From: Sabethes cyaneus
Taxonomy: Eukaryota; Arthropoda; Insecta; Diptera; Culicidae
Length of the DNA: 64,000 nucleotides
Reading direction: 5' to 3'
Assembly: GCF_943734655.1 (NCBI RefSeq)
Contig: NC_071354.1
Coordinates: 47,794,044 to 47,858,043, forward strand
Of the stretch, positions 57,331 through 64,000 are shown in pieces (positions within the stretch are counted from its first letter, which is position 1; the number at the start of each line of letters is the position of its first letter). Under the pieces are notes generated by a model. That model searched no databases. It had not been told where the DNA came from and saw only the letters and a program-made list of their open reading frames with translations. Made by a program: the position numbers and the translations under genes.

Positions 57331-57334
57331 CTCC

Positions 57335-57495
57335 CAGATGACCTCGAGGTACGACGTTTGTCTAACAAACCAGCTGGGAACGGCTGATAGAGTCAATAGA
57401 ATCGTAATACTAGCCCCGCAGTTGTCCTGTACACTAACAGCTAGCTGCGAAGTCTGTCTAGCAAAAACGTCAACGTCAACGTCAACGTAAAGGGC
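57335..57495 (+). mobile_element. decayed SINE copy followed by (CGTCAA)n
   Basis: ACCTCGAGGTACGACG, GCCCCGCAGTTGTCCTGTAC and GCTGCGAAGTCTGTC align with the SINE at 41291-41494, but the B box is lost. A CGTCAACGTCAACGTCAACG microsatellite (57469-57488) follows. Confidence 0.65.
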
Positions 57496-57651
57496 AAGTT
57501 TCGAACACGGAAAAGGTGGTATATCCGGTAGACCTTATATTTCTCGACCTTTTTTTAATTGGCGCTTAGACTAGCCCCTCTTTCATTAACTTTTCGTCGG
57601 AAAGCCCGATTTCAAAAGCAGTTTTTAGGCCCAAAAGCAGGGTTCTGTTTA

Positions 57652-57842
57652 CACTCAAGTCTTTTTTTACACGGTTTGTTTTTTTCGATTACTCAAGAAC
57701 GGTGCAACTTAGGGACCATTTACAAAATACGTGACAAATGTCGGGCCACTCCCAAATGTATTGATAAATAAATGAATGGTCCTTAAGTTGCCCCGTTCTT
57801 ATTATTCGAAAAAACAAACCGTGTAAAAAAAGTACTTGAGTG
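57652..57842. mobile_element. 191-bp palindromic TA-target MITE
   Basis: CACTCAAGTCTTTTTTTACA at the left and its reverse complement at the right, with TA on both sides (57650-57651, 57843-57844). The arms extend to about 70 bp with AACGGGGCAACTTA-like pairing, so the whole element is almost a hairpin. End sequence CACTCAAGT is shared with the MITE at 23235-23541. Confidence 0.9.
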
Positions 57843-58590
57843 TATAGTTTATACAAATGTAACTGCACCCAGTCTGAACACAGCGAATAATATTTTCATG
57901 AACAAAATTTTTGTTTTGAACAAAACTACTTTTGAAATTTGCAGAATAGATGACATTAAATTGCACCATAAGGTGGTTTCAAAAATCATCATTTTTGCCA
58001 GTACATCCTTTTCTGAATATTAATAACTTTCAAACCATTGAATTAATGACAATTATTTTAATAGTAAATGAAAGCACTAATTTTAGTGCAAAAATGAAAA
58101 TAATATTTTTTTCGTGATCATTGAGTGAGGAACAATGATACCGCAGTACAGTGGTCCGAAGGGGTGAAAAGTGGAAATTTTTTTTTACCTTCTTTTACTT
58201 TCATTTTCACAATTTAGTGACTTTGAAAGTTTTTTCGTAGGAATACCCACCATAATCTGAAACAGTCAAAAGTTACTCATGGCTTACTATAATAAAAATA
58301 AAGAAATAACTTTTTTCTGTTGGAAAACACAGCCATACTTTCTTCGGCAAAGCTGCAGAAAATATAAAGGCAAACAAATTTCCTGAAGAAATGATAATTC
58401 TATCTCAGTTGGGAATAGAAAAATTAAAATCCTTTAAAAATTAGTTTTTCATGCATAGCTTTTGTTGGTTGCATTTTACAAGAACATATTGGTTTAAGCA
58501 ATTATTAAATCACTCAGAACACACGTTTTTTCCGAAGGTCGCAAATCTCTATGACCTTTCCTTACAAAGTTATCGCTTATTTAATCTTTA

Positions 58591-60606
58591 CTAGCTGACC
58601 CGACAAACTTTGTATTGCCACAAATTAACCTGTGTTGTACATAAATCATGAATCTCGGATGATCTTTGTCACAATCTCGAATTTTGCAAGCCCCCCAGTG
58701 GGCGGCGCTTCCGACGGCGGGTCACCGGCAACACTCGCGACCGTCTCGTCCTGAATGATCTAGTGTTACTATAGATAGTTTTTGTGGTCTTGTATTGACT
58801 AATGTTTTATGGAAGAGTCTCGAATTTCTCGAGTTCGGTTAGTTTTTGAGTTTCGCAAAAATTTCTGTTTTATTTGTATGAGAGTCCATATCCCCCTACC
58901 ACAGAGGTGAGAGGTCTCTAATTATCGTAAAATAAATTCAAGACTCCAAAATCTCCCACATGCCAAATTTGGTTCCATTTGCTTGATTAGTTCTCAAGTT
59001 ATAAGGAAATTTGAATTTCATTTGTATGGGAGCTCCCCTCTTAAAAGGGGAAGGGGTCGTAATTCACCATAGAAAAAATTTCTGCCATCTAAAACTCCCA
59101 CATGCCAAATTTGGTTCCATTTGATTGATTAGTTCTCGAGATAAGAGGAAATTTGCATTTCATTTGTATAGGAGCCCCTCCTCCTAAAGTGGGTAGGGGT
59201 CCCAATTCATCACAGAAAAAAATTTTGTCTCCAAAAACACCCACGTGCCAAATTTGGTTCCATTTGCTTAATTAGTTCTCGAGTTATGAGGAAATTTGTA
59301 TTTCGTTTGTATAGGAGCCCCCCCTCTTAAAGTTGGGAGGGATCCTAATTCACCATAGAAAATATTCTTGCCCTCGAAAACTTTCACATGCCAAATTTGG
59401 TTTCATTTGCTTGATTAGCTCTCGAGTGATGAGGAAATTTGTCTTTCATTTGTATAGGAGCCCCCCTCCTAAAGTGAGGAGGGGTCCCAGTTCATCATAG
59501 AAAAAATTTTTGTCTCCAAAAACACCCACGTGTCAAATTTGGTTCCATTTGCTTCATTAGTTCTCGAGTTATGAGGAAATTTGTATTTCGTTTGTATAGG
59601 AGCCCCCCCTCTTAAAGTGGGGAGGGGTTCTAATTCACCATAGAAAATATTCATGCCCTAGAAAACTTTCACGTGCCAAATTTGGTTCCATTTGCTTGAT
59701 TAATTCTCGAGTTATGAGGAAATTTGCATTTCATTTGTATAGGAGCCCCCCTTCCTAAAGTGGGGAGGGGTCCCAATTCATCATAGAAAAAAATTTTGTC
59801 TCCAAAACCACCCACGTGCCAAATTTAGTTCCATTTGCTTGATTAGTTCTCGAGTTATGAGGAAATTTGTATTTCGTTTGTATAGGAGCCCCCCCTCTTA
59901 AAGTGGGGAGGGGTCCTTATTTACCATAGAAAAAATTCTTGCCCTGGAAAACTTTCACATGCCAAATTTTGTTCCATTTGCTTGATTAGTTCTTCAGTTA
60001 TGAGGAAATTTGTATTTCATGTGTATAGGATCCCCCCCTCCTAAAACGGGGAGGGGTCCCAATTCATCATAGAAAAAATTTTTGTCTCCAAAAACACCCA
60101 CATGCCAAATTTGGTTCCATTTGCTTAATTACTTCTCGAGTTATGAGGAAAATTGTGTTTCTTTGGTACTGGAGCCCCCCCTATTAAAGTGGGGAGGGGT
60201 CCTAATTTACTATAGAAAATATTCTTGCCCTCGAAAACCTTCACATGCCCAATTTGGTTCCATTTGCTTGATTAGTTCTCGAGTTATGAGAAAATTTGTA
60301 TGGAAGCCCCCCCTTTTAAAGAGGAGAGGAGTTATAATTCCCCTTATAAAGAGGGGAGGGGTCTCAATTTACCATAGAATAAATTCTTGTCACCGAAAAC
60401 ACCCACATGCCAAATTTTGTTCTATTTGCTTGATTAGTTGTCGAGTTATGCAGAAATTTGTGTTTCATTTGTATGGGAGCCCCCCCTCTTAGTGGGGGGA
60501 GGGGTTTCTAACCATCACTAAAACCTTTCCTGGCCCCAAAAAACCTCTACATGCATATTTTCATGCCGATTGGCTCAGTAGTTTTCGATTCTATAAGGAA
60601 CATACG

Positions 60607-60648
<42 letters not shown>

Positions 60649-60671
60649 AATCCTTCTCTATAGGTATAGAT
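58591..60671 (+). mobile_element. family R element, second complete copy
   Basis: Same orientation and ends as 37945-40179 (CTAGCTGACCCGACAAACTT to TATAGGTATAGAT) with visibly few differences in the head and tail. It has about eleven modules and a longer GACA run (60606-60648). The module corresponding to about 38520-38690 is absent. Flanked by TTTA (58587-58590) and TTTT. It entered the left arm of the 58148-62046 foldback. Confidence 0.88.
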
Positions 60672-61072
60672 TTTTCCGTTGCTTTACGCACCTATTGCGT
60701 AAAATCAAATCAGTGCTTCAGCTTGCTTTAGATCAGGAACAACAAACTTGCATGGGTGCCAATTATCCCCACCCTTATGAGAGTACGGCAATCATATGCT
60801 TTATATGTTTTGCATATGCCATAAGCTTAATGCACGCACACTTTGAAGCCAAGCCACAAAAGGAAAACAGATTGAAGCAATTTAAAAAAAAACTATTGAA
60901 ACATGTTTTGCGTACTCTATTAAGGGTGGGTGGAGACAAGGATCGCCTATACAAGTTTATAGTACTTGCTCTAAGGTAAATAACTAATTTCATGTCTCCA
61001 CTTGCCCCATTCTACCCTATTAGCTCGTGAAGTTAAGAAAAAAAAATAAAGCCTAATTAAGCGATAACTTTG

Positions 61073-61618
61073 TAAGGCGTGGTACACAAATTACGTAACG
61101 CAAAAATCCAGTTTTTGGACCCCCTCCCTCCCCTATATAACATTAAGTAACGCTTGGCACAACCCCCCATTAAATTACGTAACGTTAACCAAACCTCCAC
61201 ACCCCCCTCCCTGGTACTCAACATTGAATGAAAATGGCATAAACCGCATATTTAATTTAATTTTTAAGGAATTCAACCAAATCAGCTAGAGCTTCATATT
61301 AAAAACCACAATCGGCCATCGGCCCATATTAAGCTGAAATGGTCTTGAACCGTAATATGTAACTGGAAATTTAATAGGATTGTCTCATTCAGCTACAAAC
61401 CATAATTTTGTACCAGAATTTTCATCAGTATAAACCGATTCACCGTTTTCCACCTCCAACGCATCCTATCCTCGTTTGGCAACTGCCTTTTTGGTATAAT
61501 TTTGTTACGTAACTATTCTCATGACTCCCCCTCCCCCCTATGTAATAAAAAGTAACGCAAGCTCAGGGGGGTCGAGCCCTCCCCTCTAAGCGTTACGTAA
61601 TTTATGTACGAAGCCTAA
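61073..61618. mobile_element. 546-bp MITE with TAAGGC...ATTACGTAACGC ends
   Basis: Left end TAAGGCGTGGTACACAAATT followed by ACGTAACGC; right end reverse complement TTAGGCTTCGTACATAAATT followed by ACGTAACGC. Inner parts include further ACGTAACG boxes in both orientations. It interrupts the right arm of the surrounding foldback, whose text resumes at AAAGGTTATAGAG. No transposase. Confidence 0.8.
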
Positions 61619-62059
61619 TGAAAGGTTATAGAGATTTGCTACCTTCTGCTGAAACGTGTGTTTTAAGTGCTTCAATAATTGTCTAAAACAATGTGTTCTT
61701 GTAAAATGCAACTAACAAAAGTTAAATATTAAAATCTAATTTTTAAAGAACTTTCTAAGAAAATGTTCTATAGTACTGCAGTGGATAGAGATAACAATTT
61801 TATTTCTTTAGCAAATTTGCTTGGTTTTAAATTTTCTACAACTTTGCTAGAGAAACCATGTCTCAAACTACTAACACAAAAAAGTTATTTTTTTATTTTT
61901 ATTTTAGTAAACCATGACTAACTTTAGACACTTTCAGAATTTGGGGGGTATTTATACGAACAAAAGTGCTGACGACCCGAAATGCTAAAATGAAAGTAAA
62001 AGACGATAGGAAAAATGTTCCACTTTTCGCCTTTTTGGACCACTGTGCGCAGTCTTTCA

Positions 62060-63400
62060 CACATTTTCACGCTTTCTTTGCAATTAAAAGAAATAGGTAC
62101 ACCATGTCTAGCCATTTAATTAGTATATTTTTTTGATTGAAGTCCATAGATAACTACGCAATAGGTCGACTTCAGTCTATCTTACATTAGTACTTATAGT
62201 TTGAAAAGCGGAAAATTGAGCTGAAATTGTAATTTAAAAGGTGGTTAATCATGGGGCAACTCGAAAGAATAATCTACATGGTAGAAAACACCAATGCAAG
62301 CCATTAATAAGCTAATAAATTTTGTAAATATGTAACATGTTTGCTGATGGAAGAAAACGAACCTCATTAACTTGATAAGTGAGATTCGTGTTTGGACAAT
62401 TAAACGCGATACTCAAAACCTGCTAAAAGACGCAATTTAATTGAATGAAAAAGCAGAACCAGGAATCTAGAGACTTCAATACGGGCATTGAATTTTCCTG
62501 GCACTCGCTGATGCTTTCCTAGGCTAGTTTCTACGGTTTCATGAAAATGGTTAATGGCAGTCGTAATTTGAGGATCAGCGTTTCTCACATCGGTAATTTG
62601 CAAAACTTATAAATTTATGTCATCATGTCGGCACGATGAGTCGACGACGATCGACCAGCTGCTAGTTGCCAGTAGGTAAGCGATCAAATAGTTTCGTAGC
62701 AAAAAGAGCACTGCAAATGATCGCCAGTTGATACGGTGATTATTTAAGGAGTTTTTACATATTTCATTCGACATTCGGCCGTCGTCGTCATCGTCGTTCT
62801 CGTCGTTGTAATTAAGCGACTGACAGGACAGAAATTACAGTCGGTTGTTTTGAAGTTACAAAATATTTAGAACACTTTACAATCAAAAATTGTTTACTTG
62901 TCTGTAAATCTTTGTAACATTGAATTTTGTATAATTTCTCTTTACCATTTTTATAATTGAACTGTCCAACTATTTCTATCACGATGAAAGCTAGTTTTCA
63001 TTTCCAACAGAAACCAAATCCGATGATCTCAACTTTCTACGCCCGAGACTGATAAATTAATTCACCTCCTCTGAAAAAAAAAGTATTTTCAATGCATATC
63101 TCAAATGCAAATTTGATTTGAATCAACGCCAACCAATGCTGCTACATATCATTTTCTTATTGCTTCTCACTTTCGAAAACAACGGCAGACGACACTCGAG
63201 CTGTCACCGTGGCAAGGCTAAGAACACATTTGCAGCCGCCAAAAACTTGTACCGAACTTCAGCTACCCTTATCCTGGCTAACCCCCCACAAAAAAAAGAC
63301 GACCGTACAAAAATTGATTGTTAATTTGCCATTCTAGTCCGCCGAAAGTGTGCTAAATCGCATCCAATTTTCCAAACTGTCACCCCGTAATCGCACTCTA
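62060..63400. other. no gene seen
   Basis: Mostly AT-rich, apparently single copy. A CGTCGTCGTCATCGTCGTTC trinucleotide-like tract is at 62782-62805. No protein motif on either strand. Confidence 0.35.
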
Positions 63401-63467
63401 ATCACTCTAGAATTACTTCGCTATACTGGCTCCGCTCAGATTCGTTCGGTTTTCATCTTCTAACCTG

Positions 63468-63825
63468 GTGCTGCCCTGCCGCCGTGCACATACTCGGTTG
63501 ACTTTGGAACAACTACACTTCTGCGGGGCCTAATGTGCGTTCTCTTCTCTTCCACTCTCGCGCATTTTGTTTAATATTTGTTGTTTTTTTATTTCTTCTT
63601 TTGTTTTTGCTGCGGCCAACCAACCAACCAGAGGGCGACTTCTTGTTCGCGCGTTTTGACCCGCGAGAGTCCGGGAGAAAACGCGCGCGCGATCTAATCA
63701 CACCGTCTGCTGCAGAATCCACTTGCTGCCACAGTCAGTTAAGAACTTTTCAGAGGAAAATTTATCACTTTTCCAAATTCCGAAGCGGACACCGAACCGA
63801 CACGCGTACTTGTCGAAATCGAACT
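63468..63825 (-). promoter_or_regulatory. TATA-less Inr+DPE promoter and probable noncoding first exon
   Basis: On the minus strand ATCAGTTC places an initiator A(+1) at 63825, and GGTTC at +28 to +32 (63798-63794) fits the DPE consensus RGWYV exactly. Downstream lies an A- and GC-rich leader-like sequence without a long open frame, and a possible donor CAG|GTTAGA with last exon base at about 63468. The whole 63.4-64.0 kb stretch is GC-rich and unrepeated. The gene it serves is not identifiable; mastermind, on the same strand, is one possibility. Confidence 0.45.
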
Positions 63826-64000
63826 GATTGCAGAATTTCCTTCATGCACACGATTTTCCCTGTTTTCGCTCACGGCTTTTCCCTTTCAGTGTTCAGTGCC
63901 ACAGTGTGGGTGTGCGAGTGTGAGCTCCCTACGCAGCCGAGCCAGCGATGGGAAGGAAAAACGGCCCTTCCGCTGCCGTCATCATCACCAGATGGTAGGG

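Larger units (their letters stand above)
58148..62046. mobile_element. 3.9-kb foldback element with ACAGTGGTCC ends, twice invaded
   Basis: Left arm (58148 to ~58590) and right arm (~61030-61072 plus 61619-62046) are inverted repeats; for instance GAAAAGTGGAA at the left and TTCCACTTTTC at the right. Flanks CCGCAGT (58141-58147) and GCGCAGT (62047-62053) may be a target duplication. A family R copy (58591-60671) and a MITE (61073-61618) entered later. The remaining loop, 60672-61030, has a short open frame with no motif. Confidence 0.75.

Noticed and set aside
63949..64000. Start codon ATGGGAAGG on the plus strand at the right edge
   Set aside because: The frame stops after 16 codons unless spliced at the edge; the stronger promoter signal there is on the minus strand.
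1..64000. CRISPR arrays, bacterial operons or prokaryotic integration
   Set aside because: All repeats have transposon or minisatellite structure; genes have spliceosomal introns and polyA signals.

Overview
The window is TE-rich genomic DNA of a dipteran, most likely a culicine mosquito. The reasons are a dipteran mastermind exon, a tandem cluster of classic insect odorant-binding proteins with short introns, a secreted insect ferritin light chain, and a mosquito-like repertoire of non-LTR retrotransposons, tRNA-derived SINEs, Penelope-like remnants and many TA- or 8-bp-TSD MITEs. The species is inference; no database was searched.

Host genes are few. (1) 12715-14355 (-): one large internal exon of the Notch co-activator Mastermind; its neighbouring exons, including the one for the N-terminal basic helix, were not found. 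(2) 32318-35087 (+): three tandem two-exon odorant-binding protein genes with the same intron position, two with clear TATA boxes and polyA signals. (3) 46358-47099 (-): a complete two-exon ferritin light-chain gene with three GATA motifs just upstream. (4) About 63825 (-), at the right edge: a TATA-less Inr+DPE core promoter and probable noncoding first exon of an unidentified gene. A degenerate histone H2A pseudogene lies at 25.5-25.8 kb.

The rest is layered transposon debris. 0-12.6 kb: a hammerhead-like motif of Penelope type, decayed LINEs (one split by a hAT MITE with perfect 8-bp TSD), foldbacks, short degenerate phrase repeats and a SINE. 15-24 kb: a clean retro-insertion, then a ~2.2-kb repeat family (here called family R) carrying a CR1/Jockey-type LINE whose 5' end is triplicated, then R1/I-like and RTE-like fragments. 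26-32 kb: a MITE family (family A) copy with two nested insertions. 36-45 kb: two more family A copies, one containing a full family R element, then a minisatellite split by a SINE, a Penelope GIY-YIG fragment and another family R copy split by a TA-MITE. 48.9-54 kb: a mariner gene split by a 2.1-kb hAT-like foldback, followed by further inverted repeats. 57.6-62 kb: a palindromic MITE and a 3.9-kb foldback that holds another family R copy and a second MITE.

Apart from the OBP array the host genes do not form a functional unit: Mastermind acts in Notch signalling, the OBPs bind small ligands in extracellular fluid, and ferritin stores and transports iron in the secretory pathway. The strongest second-look items are the family R element with its ~142-bp hairpin-bearing modules, the hAT foldback inside mariner (removal of one TSD copy returns the reading frame), the hammerhead-like motif, the 131-bp LINE 5' triplication and the H2A pseudogene.
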